This document shows, piece by piece, positions 1-6,655 of a DNA stretch of 18,908 bases (the first letter of the stretch is position 1; each line of letters begins with the position of its first letter). The notes under the pieces are model-generated. The model was given only the letters and a program-made list of their open reading frames with translations. It had not been told where the DNA came from and did not search any database. The stretch is from Methylococcaceae bacterium (GTDB taxonomy: Bacteria; Pseudomonadota; Gammaproteobacteria; Methylococcales; Methylococcaceae): assembly GCA_005792805.1 (NCBI GenBank), contig SXQV01000230.1, positions 1 through 18,908 of the forward strand, written 5' to 3'. Made by a program: the position numbers and the translations under genes.

Positions 1-6
1 AAAAAA

Positions 7-1149
7 ATGAAACATTCTTATATTAAAGTGACACTTTCCGCACTGATGCTGTTTGTCTCCGCAGGGGAGTCGCTGGCAGCTCCGACGCCTTATTATGCGA
101 TTGTGGATGCCGGTAGTGGCGGGTCAAGGGTGTATCTGTATAAGGTAGATCAAACCATTCCTTCCTCTCCGGCGGTGACGCAGTTTGCGTTTGAGAAAAA
201 TAAAATAAAGCCGGGAATTTCTACCGATCTCGGTGACTGTAGCGGATATATTGAACCCTTGTTTACAGCCTTGAATGGCGCTCTCGTATCCAACGGGATA
301 CCGCAAGAGCAGGTCACGGTTTCTCTACAGGCAACGGCGGGGATGCGGGTGATTTCTCCCGTCGAGCAGGCGACTTGTTACGGTGAGGTCAAGTCGCAAT
401 TGCAGACCATGATTCCGCGAGCCGTGATCGGGCCGATACAGACCATTCAGGGCCGGTATGAAGGGGCCTATAAGTGGTTGACGGTAAATTATCTGAAGGG
501 AACCCTGTCTGGAGGTCAGAAAACGGCAGGGGTTCTGGAGGTGGGCGGCGGGTCTTCCCAGATGACCTTCGAGTCACCCGGAAAACTGAATACCCTGGAT
601 TTTATAAGCATCCCGTTTGCAGGAAAGTCCTATGGATTATTTTCCAGAAGTTATACCGGGCTGGGGGGTAACTTCTCCCGGGAAGATGCCACTGACGACC
701 CCAATGCGTTTCAGGTAGGGTTCAAGCTGGCCAGCGGTGCCATTGGCACGGGCCGTTACCATAAAGGCAAAGCTTCCGCTCACAAGACGATTCGCGATAA
801 GCCCGTACATATTCCAGCCCAGGCCAGGCTGCCAGCGCTGGCTTCTTTTGTCGGTGTCGGACTTTATTCAACGGTGGCATTAGACCTTGGCCTTGGTAAC
901 CAGATTTCTGCAAATACCATTGATGAGGCGGCGAGTGTAGTGGCGCAGACGCCTTACGACCAGAATACGACCAATAAATTTGAATTCAGCAGGGTGTACA
1001 GTGCCCAGCTGGTTTCAGAAATGATCAGAACCTGGTTCTCACCCTCCGGGAAACTGATTGTCGAAGAGGCTATTGGTGGCAAAGAAATTACCTGGACTTT
1101 AGGCGCGGCGCTCTTTCTCGGCTCGAATGGTGTGTTACCGGCGCAGTAG
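7..1149 (+). CDS. Exported GDA1/CD39-family nucleoside triphosphate diphosphohydrolase (apyrase)
   Basis: Predicted periplasmic or secreted enzyme that removes gamma and beta phosphates from nucleoside tri- and diphosphates. The 380-residue protein starts with a Sec signal peptide (basic MKHSYIK, hydrophobic core, likely cleavage near residue 24-25). Apyrase conserved regions are visible in order: ACR1 DAGSGGSR (34-41), ACR2 ATAGMR (109-114), ACR3 GRYEGAYKWLTVNYL with candidate catalytic Glu152, ACR4 EVGGGSSQ (178-185), and a C-terminal ITWTLGAALF like ACR5. Two positions differ from the usual motifs: ACR1 normally reads DAGSSGS/T, and ACR4 normally starts with Asp where Glu178 stands. The ATG lies only six bases from the window edge, so its ribosome site is not visible, but the complete signal peptide supports this start. 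The gene is AT-richer than the central operon (24 G+C of 60 in bases 181-240). The family is common in eukaryotes and patchy in bacteria, Legionella being the known bacterial example. Family assignment is firm; substrate range is not known. Confidence 0.9.
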   Translation: MKHSYIKVTLSALMLFVSAGESLAAPTPYYAIVDAGSGGSRVYLYKVDQTIPSSPAVTQFAFEKNKIKPGISTDLGDCSGYIEPLFTALNGALVSNGIPQEQVTVSLQATAGMRVISPVEQATCYGEVKSQLQTMIPRAVIGPIQTIQGRYEGAYKWLTVNYLKGTLSGGQKTAGVLEVGGGSSQMTFESPGKLNTLDFISIPFAGKSYGLFSRSYTGLGGNFSREDATDDPNAFQVGFKLASGAIGTGRYHKGKASAHKTIRDKPVHIPAQARLPALASFVGVGLYSTVALDLGLGNQISANTIDEAASVVAQTPYDQNTTNKFEFSRVYSAQLVSEMIRTWFSPSGKLIVEEAIGGKEITWTLGAALFLGSNGVLPAQ

Positions 1150-1179
1150 AACTAATCAACTTCATACCGGAGGATTGCT

Positions 1180-1419
1180 GTGATGACGATGAACAAAATA
1201 ATTCTGGTGTCTTTTCTGTCAGGATTGATCCATTCCACTTGGGTGCAGGCAGCGGAGGTGCCCGCGAAACCCGCACAGGTGCAACCGTCTTCCGCTGCGC
1301 AGCAACCGGCGGCACCCGTGGAGCAAAAACAACCCGCCCAGCCGCCGTCCGCCCAGCCCGCGAAATCAGCCCCGGCGGCTCCCTCGTGGGGCGGTTATTG
1401 CCGGGAGCATACCTGCTGA
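1180..1419 (+). CDS. Small secreted Pro/Ala-rich peptide of unknown function
   Basis: A 79-residue protein with a convincing signal peptide (MTMNKIILVSFLSGL, cleavage probably after WVQA). A low-complexity stretch of Pro, Ala, Gln and Lys follows at about residues 25-68, then a short tail SWGGYCREHTC holding two Cys four residues apart. The first in-frame codon is GTG at 1180, with ATG at 1183 and 1189. GGAGG at 1169-1173 serves any of them, and 1180 or 1183 fits best. It begins 30 bases after the apyrase gene and may be co-transcribed with it. I recognise no family. The Pro/Ala tract resembles periplasmic linkers, and the Cys pair could form a disulfide or bind metal; both are guesses. The signal peptide and the good ribosome site make it a likely real gene. 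Confidence 0.6.
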   Translation: MMTMNKIILVSFLSGLIHSTWVQAAEVPAKPAQVQPSSAAQQPAAPVEQKQPAQPPSAQPAKSAPAAPSWGGYCREHTC

Positions 1420-1424
1420 TGCCG

Positions 1425-1479
1425 CTGTCCCGCGTGCCGGACAGTCACACGCCGAAGGCGGTGGAATGTCCTGATTCCA
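1425..1479 (+). other. Two small hairpins in the gap before the carbonic anhydrase gene
   Basis: The 133-base gap between the small peptide gene and the carbonic anhydrase gene holds two inverted repeats. CTGTCC at 1425-1430 pairs with GGACAG at 1439-1444 around an 8-base loop. TGGAAT at 1462-1467 pairs with ATTCCA at 1474-1479 around a 6-base loop. Neither is followed by a T-run, so intrinsic termination is not supported. They could be mRNA structure or chance. Confidence 0.25.
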
Positions 1480-1552
1480 GTGTGCATGGAGGCACCGGGA
1501 TATTGAGTTCGATGGTTGTCCTTCACCCTATATTCCTGATGGGAGATACCCG

Positions 1553-2353
1553 ATGAGTCTGAAAAACAATCTGTTTGCCCTGGCCCTGTCCACGATGATC
1601 TGGCATTCGCCCGTTCATGCGGATGAGCCGTCCTGGAACTATGCGGATCAGGACCAGCCGGGCGGCTGGGGTGCCATTGAAGGGGCGGAAACGCCGCCGC
1701 CCTATAACTATCCCTATGCGGAGTGTGCGATAGGCGAAAAGCAAACGCCGGTGGAAATTGGTAACGTCAGGAAAACCCCGGTAAATGGGGTGACGTTCAA
1801 TTGGCAGCCGTTTCGCGCTGACTTTTACAATACGGGCTATGCGATCCAGGCCCAGCCCGTGGCTCCGGATGCCTATTCCGGAACGACCAAGGTGGGCAGG
1901 GATAGTTACCGCCTGGTGCAGGCCCATTTGCACTCGCCCAGCGAGCATACCCTCAATGGGAAACGGTATGACGCCGAGATGCACTTCGTGAATGACCGGG
2001 GGGATGGAGGGTTGACCGTGGTGGGCCTCATGATCGAACTGGGCCGCCCGAATGAGCAGGTTCAACTGATGCTCGACAACACGGTCAACACACCGGGCTC
2101 ACCGACGCACAACCCTACCCGTATTGTCTTCGAGCCCAAAAAACTGCTGCCCAGAGGAACCGGCAGCGGCAAGTTTTTCACTTATTCCGGTTCATTGACG
2201 ACGCCTCCCTGTACGGAGGGCGTCAACTGGTATGTTTACGAAAAGCCGATCACCATTTCTTCCGGGCAACTGTCGGCATTGAAGGCTTTTTATGATGGTA
2301 ACTACCGCTATCTTCAGCAGTTGAATGGCCGCCAGCTGATGACCAATAAATAG
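1553..2353 (+). CDS. Periplasmic alpha-carbonic anhydrase
   Basis: Zinc enzyme that interconverts CO2 and bicarbonate, here exported to the periplasm. The 266-residue protein has an N-terminal signal peptide ending near HSPVHA (residue 23) and the full alpha-class fold. The three zinc ligands are His125 and His127 in QAHLHSPSEH and His144 in AEMHFV. Thr217/Thr218 in SLTTPPCTEGVNW match the conserved active-site Thr loop. Cys58 and Cys220 sit where bacterial alpha enzymes form their disulfide, which fits an oxidising compartment. The length is normal for a bacterial alpha-CA with its leader. The start is the ATG preceded by GGGAG about nine bases upstream. It lies 133 bases after the small peptide gene on the same strand and may share a transcript with it, or may have its own promoter in the gap; I saw no clear promoter. 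All key residues are present, so it should be active. Confidence 0.96.
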   Translation: MSLKNNLFALALSTMIWHSPVHADEPSWNYADQDQPGGWGAIEGAETPPPYNYPYAECAIGEKQTPVEIGNVRKTPVNGVTFNWQPFRADFYNTGYAIQAQPVAPDAYSGTTKVGRDSYRLVQAHLHSPSEHTLNGKRYDAEMHFVNDRGDGGLTVVGLMIELGRPNEQVQLMLDNTVNTPGSPTHNPTRIVFEPKKLLPRGTGSGKFFTYSGSLTTPPCTEGVNWYVYEKPITISSGQLSALKAFYDGNYRYLQQLNGRQLMTNK

Positions 2354-2443
2354 CCGCCGGTAGGGTGTCTGAGGTGGTACACGAGGGGAGCCACGGCAGC
2401 CGGCAATCAGGCCTGTCTGATAGGGCCATGCCGCCGCAGGGTG

Positions 2444-2938
2444 CTACTCGTATCGAACACCCGCGATAAACCACGTTGCCGGTCCGGACGGGGTTTGCAC
2501 CTGAACCTCGTCGCCCACGGCTTTTTTCAGCAGCGCCCGCGCCATCGGGGAATCCACGCTGATCCAGCCTTGTTGGGTGCCGATCTCGTCGGCACCGACG
2601 ATGCGGTAGGTGCTCTCCTCGCCGGCCGTGTCCTCCAGTGTGACCCAGGCTCCGAAAAAAATGCGTTCGCGGTTGCCCGGCAGTTGACTGACGACGGTCA
2701 GTGACGGCAATCGTTTTTGCAAATAACGGATGCGGCGGTCTATCTCGCGTAATTCCTTCTTGCGGGAGATGTATTCGGCATTTTCCGAGCGGTCACCTTC
2801 AGCGGCGGCCGCCGCGAGATGCCGGGTGACGTCGGCGCGGCGTTCCCATAGCGCCTTCAGTTCCGACTCCAACCGCTGTGCACCGGCGGCGGTGATGTAG
2901 GGAGACGATCTGGGCGAAGGAGGCCGCCAGCGGGACAT
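2444..2938 (-). CDS. greB: Transcription elongation factor GreB
   Basis: Rescues backtracked RNA polymerase by inserting a coiled coil into the secondary channel and stimulating cleavage of the nascent RNA. The 164-residue protein has the N-terminal coiled-coil hairpin (about residues 12-82) with the acidic tip GDRSENAEY, where Asp49 and Glu52 correspond to the catalytic acidic pair of Gre factors. A C-terminal FKBP-like domain follows (about 85-164). The basic helix KKELREIDRRIRYLQKRL fits GreB better than GreA. I chose the ATG at 2938. An in-frame TTG at 2956 would add six residues, but it lacks a visible ribosome site, and MSRWRPPSPRSSPYIT is a plausible GreB amino end. The gene is divergent from the TetR gene and converges on the carbonic anhydrase gene, with only 90 bases between the stops and no clear terminator there. 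It is a housekeeping gene unrelated to its neighbours. Confidence 0.93.
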   Translation of the reverse strand: MSRWRPPSPRSSPYITAAGAQRLESELKALWERRADVTRHLAAAAAEGDRSENAEYISRKKELREIDRRIRYLQKRLPSLTVVSQLPGNRERIFFGAWVTLEDTAGEESTYRIVGADEIGTQQGWISVDSPMARALLKKAVGDEVQVQTPSGPATWFIAGVRYE

Positions 2939-2974
2939 GGGTCGAAACGCGCTCAATCAAAAGTGGGGCGAAAA

Positions 2975-2980
2975 AGTATA
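2975..2980 (-). promoter_or_regulatory. Possible -10 element for greB
   Basis: On the minus strand this reads TATACT, a near-consensus sigma70 -10 box. It would start transcription about 30 bases upstream of the greB ATG. At a 17-base spacing the -35 region reads CCGCTA, which is poor, so the assignment rests on the -10 box and its position. Confidence 0.35.
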
Positions 2981-3032
2981 GCAGCCGCCGGGCCGGGTAG
3001 CGGTCTGTTGCTGTGTTGGTGACCTGCGGTGC

Positions 3033-3061
3033 TTGACACCCGCTTAAAACGATTGTTTTAA
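3033..3061 (+). promoter_or_regulatory. Sigma70-like promoter of the TetR/efflux operon
   Basis: A perfect -35 hexamer TTGACA (3033-3038) is followed after exactly 17 bases by TTTTAA (3056-3061), a weaker -10 box. The predicted start is near 3068, giving a leader of about 30 bases before the regulator ATG. The -10 box lies inside the right arm of the palindrome at 3044-3061, the arrangement expected of a promoter occluded by its repressor. Confidence 0.6.
3044..3061 (+). promoter_or_regulatory. Operator 1: perfect palindrome for the TetR regulator
   Basis: TTAAAACGATTGTTTTAA has two perfect 7-base arms, TTAAAAC and GTTTTAA, around GATT. It covers the spacer and -10 box of the promoter. Its size and its position just upstream of a TetR-family gene suggest it is the autorepression site. 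Binding is inferred, not shown. Confidence 0.65.
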
Positions 3062-3069
3062 TGGCCCGG

Positions 3070-3087
3070 ATTAAACGGTTGTTTTAG
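3070..3087 (+). promoter_or_regulatory. Operator 2: imperfect second copy of the palindrome
   Basis: ATTAAACGGTTGTTTTAG is a diverged copy of operator 1 that keeps the right half TTGTTTTA exactly. The matching halves start at 3053 and 3079, so the sites are 26 bp apart. It lies in the predicted early transcribed leader, and its right end overlaps the start of the ribosome site AGGTGG (3086-3091). A second repressor dimer here could tighten repression. Binding is inferred. Confidence 0.55.
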
Positions 3088-3098
3088 GTGGACTGCCC

Positions 3099-3749
3099 AT
3101 GAATTATCTGGACGAACAGGATCCGACGCGTGACCGGATTCTCCAGGCCGCGCTGGAGAACTTTGCCGAACGTGGTTTCAAGGCGGCCACCGTGCGGGAG
3201 ATCTGTTCACAGGCAGATGTGAATGTGGCTTCGGTCAATTATTACTTTCGCAGCAAGGAGGCCCTTTACCGGGAGGCGCTGGTCTACTCGTTCAAGGAGG
3301 CGGACCGCAAATACCCACCGGTGGCCTTTGCCAATGACGCGCTCCCGCCCGATGACCGCCTGCATCTGTTTATTCGCGGTTTGCTGATGCGCCTGATGGA
3401 TGAGGGGCAGCTGGGCTTCCACGCCAAGCTGATGGCGCGTGAAATCGCCGATCCCACGGCGGCGCTGGATTACATCGTTGAAACTGTCATGCGGCCGCGC
3501 TTTAAGGCGCTGCGGGATCTTCTGCCGCATTTCGTGGGGGAGGGGTGGCATGCGACGGACATCGACCGCTTCATTCTTGGTGTCATCGGGCAATGTCTGG
3601 TGTATCGGCACGCGCGACCGATGGTGGAACGGTTGTGTCCGGCGGCCATTTCCAGTCCGGGTGCAATCGATCGCACGGCTGAGATGATCTTTCATTTTTC
3701 CCTGGCCGCCTTGCGTCAGTTTGGCCGCGAAAATAAGGAGAAGGCATGA
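3099..3749 (+). CDS. TetR-family repressor, CecR-like, of the adjacent efflux operon
   Basis: Ligand-responsive DNA-binding repressor, 216 residues. The N-terminal TetR helix-turn-helix domain spans about residues 11-61, with the recognition region VNVASVNYYFRSKEALY. The C-terminal half, with LMAREIADPTAALDYIVE followed by a conserved MRPRFKAL helix, resembles the ligand domain of E. coli CecR, which controls an ABC exporter. The ATG is preceded by AGGTGG seven bases upstream. The gene ends inside the start of the permease gene (ATGA overlap at 3746), so regulator and pump are translationally coupled. Two palindromes overlap and follow its promoter, pointing to autorepression of the whole operon. 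The inducer is unknown. TetR membership is certain; the CecR relationship is moderately sure. Confidence 0.9.
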   Translation: MNYLDEQDPTRDRILQAALENFAERGFKAATVREICSQADVNVASVNYYFRSKEALYREALVYSFKEADRKYPPVAFANDALPPDDRLHLFIRGLLMRLMDEGQLGFHAKLMAREIADPTAALDYIVETVMRPRFKALRDLLPHFVGEGWHATDIDRFILGVIGQCLVYRHARPMVERLCPAAISSPGAIDRTAEMIFHFSLAALRQFGRENKEKA

Positions 3750-4900
3750 ATTACATCGCGCTAAAAATGCTGATGGGTGATCGGGGCAAGTACCTGGGTA
3801 TCGTCATGGGTCTCACCTTTGCTTCGCTGATCATGACCCAGCAACCGGCGATCTTTGTCGGCCTGATGATGCGTTCCTACAGTTTCATTACCGATGTCGG
3901 GTTGCCGGATATCTGGGTGATGGACCCCAAGGTGCAGTTCATCGACGATGTGAAGCCCATGCAGGATATGGAGCTGTACCGGGTACGCGGCATCGAGGGC
4001 GTGGAATGGGCCACGCCGCTTTACAAGGGGCTGATCAAGGCGCGGCTGGCGAACGGCAATTTCCAGACCTGCAATGTCATCGGGCTGGATGATGCCACCC
4101 TGATTGGCGGCCCCCCGCTGATGCTGGAGGGGCGGCTGGAGGATTTGCGGCGCAGCGATGCGGTCATCATCGACCGGGACGGCGCGGTGGAAAAACTGGG
4201 GTTGCCTGGGCCAGACGGAAAACCGGTTCCGCTGAAGGTCGGCGACACGCTGGAGCTTAATGACCGTCGCGCCATGGTGGTTGGCATCGCCAAAACCACC
4301 CGCACTTTCCAGTCGCAGCCGGTGGTGTACACCACCTACACCCGGGCGATGATGTACGCCCCGCGCGAACGCAAACTGCTGTCCTTCATTCTGGTCAAGG
4401 CCAAGCCGGGCGAAGATCCCAGGGCCGTGACCGAACGCATCCGCCGCCGCACCGGGCTGGCCGCTTATACCCAGGCCGAGTTCCAGAAGCTGACGTATGA
4501 CTATTTCATGGAAAACACCGGCATCCCGATCAACTTCGGCATTTCGGTGACGCTGGGTTTCATTGTCGGTGCGGCCATTGCCGGCCAGACCTTCTACAGT
4601 TTCACCATGGAAAATCTGCGTCAGTTCGGTGTGCTCAAGGCGATGGGGGCCAGCAACTGGACGCTGTTGCGGATGATTCTGCTGCAGGCGACCCTGGTGG
4701 GCATCATCGGCTATGGGCTCGGTGTCGGGCTGACTTCGCTGTTTGGCTGGGCGATGCGGAACAGCATCCTGGCCTTCAAGTTTCCCTGGCAGCTGCTGGT
4801 GTACAGCGGTCTGGGCGTGACCCTGATCTGTGTCTTTGCGGCGCTCATCAGCATTCGCAAAGTCATTGCGCTGGAGCCCGCCGTGGTTTTCAAGGGATAG
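3746..4900 (+). CDS. DevC/MacB-type ABC exporter permease
   Basis: Inner-membrane subunit of an ABC exporter, 384 residues. The topology is that of the FtsX/MacB group: one membrane segment near residues 17-37, a large periplasmic domain (about 45-258), then three C-terminal segments near 262-284, 308-334 and 349-370. The conserved loop MENLRQFGVLKAMGAS (288-303) is the FtsX-family coupling region that touches the ATPase. The protein lacks a fused ATPase, unlike MacB, and its partner is encoded next door. Together with the adaptor downstream this matches the DevBCA pattern first described for heterocyst glycolipid export in cyanobacteria. Its start overlaps the TetR stop by four bases. The substrate cannot be read from the sequence; these transporters pull substrate from the periplasm or outer leaflet. 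Confidence 0.88.
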   Translation: MNYIALKMLMGDRGKYLGIVMGLTFASLIMTQQPAIFVGLMMRSYSFITDVGLPDIWVMDPKVQFIDDVKPMQDMELYRVRGIEGVEWATPLYKGLIKARLANGNFQTCNVIGLDDATLIGGPPLMLEGRLEDLRRSDAVIIDRDGAVEKLGLPGPDGKPVPLKVGDTLELNDRRAMVVGIAKTTRTFQSQPVVYTTYTRAMMYAPRERKLLSFILVKAKPGEDPRAVTERIRRRTGLAAYTQAEFQKLTYDYFMENTGIPINFGISVTLGFIVGAAIAGQTFYSFTMENLRQFGVLKAMGASNWTLLRMILLQATLVGIIGYGLGVGLTSLFGWAMRNSILAFKFPWQLLVYSGLGVTLICVFAALISIRKVIALEPAVVFKG

Positions 4901-4908
4901 CGGCCGCG

Positions 4909-5640
4909 ATGAGCGAACTTGCGGTTCATTGTCAGGGCCTGGTCAAAACCTACGATACCGGTGACCAAAAAGTCATGGCGCTACGGGGGGTTAATCTCGA
5001 TATACATACCGGCAAGCTGATGATGCTGGTAGGGCCTTCCGGCTGCGGCAAGACCACGCTGATCTCGGTCATTGCCGGCATTCTCGATCAGGATGAAGGC
5101 GTCTGCCGGGTGTTCGGGCAGGATCTTCTGCATCTGCAACAGAAAGACCGCCTGCGCTTTCGGGCACAGAACATCGGCTTCGTCTTTCAGGCTTACAACC
5201 TGCTGCCGACGCTGACGGCGGTCGAGAATGCCTCGATTCCGCTCATTATCAACGGCATGAAACGGCAGGAAGCAACCCGCCGGGCGGGAGAGATGCTGGA
5301 GCGGGTCGGCCTGGGCCAGCGCTTGAGTTCATTGCCCGCGCAATTGTCCGGTGGCCTGCAGCAACGCTTCGCCTTCGCCCGGGCGCTGGTGCACAACCCC
5401 CGGCTGATTGTCTGCGACGAACCGACCAGTGCGCTCGATCATGAAACCGGACATCACGTCATGGAACTGCTGAAGGCGATTGCCCTGGATGATCGCAAGG
5501 CACTGGTGATCGTGACTCATGATGCCCGTATTTTTGAATTTGCCGATGGGATTGCCCGCATGGACGATGGTCATATCACGAAACTGGAGGACAGGCATGT
5601 CAAGCGAGAGCGAGCCGTCATGGGGGCGATGCGTGCGTAG
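4909..5640 (+). CDS. DevA/MacB/LolD-type ABC exporter ATPase
   Basis: Cytoplasmic ATPase that drives the permease encoded just upstream (gap of eight bases). The 243-residue protein has Walker A GPSGCGKTT (42-50), Q-loop Gln94 in FVFQAYNLLP, signature LSGGLQQR (146-153), Walker B LIVCDEP with catalytic Glu171, and H-loop His204 in VIVTHD. The signature carries Leu where most members have Gln (LSGGQQQR). All catalytic residues are otherwise intact, so activity is expected. Sequence and context place it in the mechanotransmission group with MacB, LolD and DevA. The start is the ATG at 4909, immediately after the permease stop. Confidence 0.92.
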   Translation: MSELAVHCQGLVKTYDTGDQKVMALRGVNLDIHTGKLMMLVGPSGCGKTTLISVIAGILDQDEGVCRVFGQDLLHLQQKDRLRFRAQNIGFVFQAYNLLPTLTAVENASIPLIINGMKRQEATRRAGEMLERVGLGQRLSSLPAQLSGGLQQRFAFARALVHNPRLIVCDEPTSALDHETGHHVMELLKAIALDDRKALVIVTHDARIFEFADGIARMDDGHITKLEDRHVKRERAVMGAMRA

Positions 5641-5677
5641 TGCGGAAGAAATCAGACAAAGGGAGCGGACTTAAGCC

Positions 5678-6655
5678 ATGTTACCCAAAGCGACCCTGCC
5701 CATTCTGGCCGCCGCCGGCTTTGTCTTCGGTATTTATTCCGTAATCAATGGCAGCAAACCGGTACCGGTGGCACCGGCGGTGGTCGAGCCGGCCCAGGCA
5801 CCGTTCAAGACCTTTATTGCCGGTTCCGGCATCATCGAATCCCAAAACCGTAACATTGCCATCGGTTCGGCTTTGCCCGGTATCGTCAAGACCCTGCATG
5901 CCAGGGTGGGTGACCGGGTCAAATCAGGCACAATCCTTTTTGCCGTGGATGACCGCGAGGCTCAGGCTGCGCTGGCGATGCGGCGGGCGGATCTGGATCG
6001 GGCAAAGGCAGCGGTCGATGAAGCGACGGCCAGTTTGGCTGACGCCAGAACCCTTGAGCGTCTGGCCGAGTCCGTCACGGATCGCCGGGCCATCAGCATC
6101 GAGGAGCTGGAGCGGCGGCGCAATGCCGTCCTGATCGCCAGGGCCCGGCTGGAAAGCGCCAAGGCACAGGTGCTACAGGCAGAGTCGCAGGTGACGGCCT
6201 CACAAATCACACTGGATCGGCTGATGGTCCGGGCTCCAATAGACGGCGAAATCCTGCAGGTGAACATCCGTCCGGGGGAGTTCGCCATGGCGGGCCCCGT
6301 CTCCACGCCTTTGCTGGTGATGGGTAATCTCGATCAGCTGCATGTACGTGTCGATATTGACGAGAACGATGCCTGGCGTTTTCGGCCCGGCGGCAGGGCG
6401 GTGGCCTATTTGCGCGGCAACCGGGAGTTCAGTACTCCATTGACTCTGGCGTATGTCGAACCCTTCGTGGTGCCCAAGCGCTCCTTGACCGGGGACAGCA
6501 CCGAGCGGGTGGATATGCGGGTGTTGCAGGCCCTGTACCAGTTTGATCGCAGCCGTCTCCATGCCTACGTGGGACAGCAGGTGGATGTCTTTATCGAAGC
6601 GCCGGGCTACGATGCTTTGATGTCGAATGCCACGGGCGGAGACAAGATGCCATGA
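5678..6655 (+). CDS. Periplasmic adaptor (membrane fusion protein), DevB/HlyD type
   Basis: Links the ABC permease to the outer-membrane channel across the periplasm. The 325-residue protein has an N-terminal membrane anchor (about residues 5-25), split lipoyl-like halves (about 48-90 and 183-215, with the typical VRAPIDGEILQVNIRPGE), an alpha-helical hairpin rich in Ala, Arg and Glu between them (about 92-182), and a C-terminal beta-barrel region. The end, with VLQALYQFDRSRLHAYVGQQ, looks like DevB-type ABC exporter adaptors. The start is preceded by GGGAGCGG about eight to ten bases upstream. It begins 37 bases after the ATPase and overlaps the channel gene by four bases (ATGA). It presumably works only with the flanking pump components. 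Confidence 0.9.
   Translation: MLPKATLPILAAAGFVFGIYSVINGSKPVPVAPAVVEPAQAPFKTFIAGSGIIESQNRNIAIGSALPGIVKTLHARVGDRVKSGTILFAVDDREAQAALAMRRADLDRAKAAVDEATASLADARTLERLAESVTDRRAISIEELERRRNAVLIARARLESAKAQVLQAESQVTASQITLDRLMVRAPIDGEILQVNIRPGEFAMAGPVSTPLLVMGNLDQLHVRVDIDENDAWRFRPGGRAVAYLRGNREFSTPLTLAYVEPFVVPKRSLTGDSTERVDMRVLQALYQFDRSRLHAYVGQQVDVFIEAPGYDALMSNATGGDKMP

Noticed and set aside
1239..1556. Open frame of 105 codons overlapping the small secreted peptide gene and running to the carbonic anhydrase start
   Set aside because: It has no ribosome site or recognisable domain, and its Arg/Gly-rich product is what a shifted Pro/Ala-rich coding frame gives. The frame with a signal peptide and GGAGG is the real one.
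1523..2065. Antisense open frame of 180 codons opposite the carbonic anhydrase gene
   Set aside because: It lies almost wholly within a gene with every catalytic residue intact, and its product has no recognisable features. It is a high-GC shadow frame.
2354..2443. Possible bidirectional terminator between the carbonic anhydrase gene and greB
   Set aside because: GGCA/TGCC and GGCC/GGCC can pair across about 2405-2435, but the stem is interrupted and no T-run follows on either strand.
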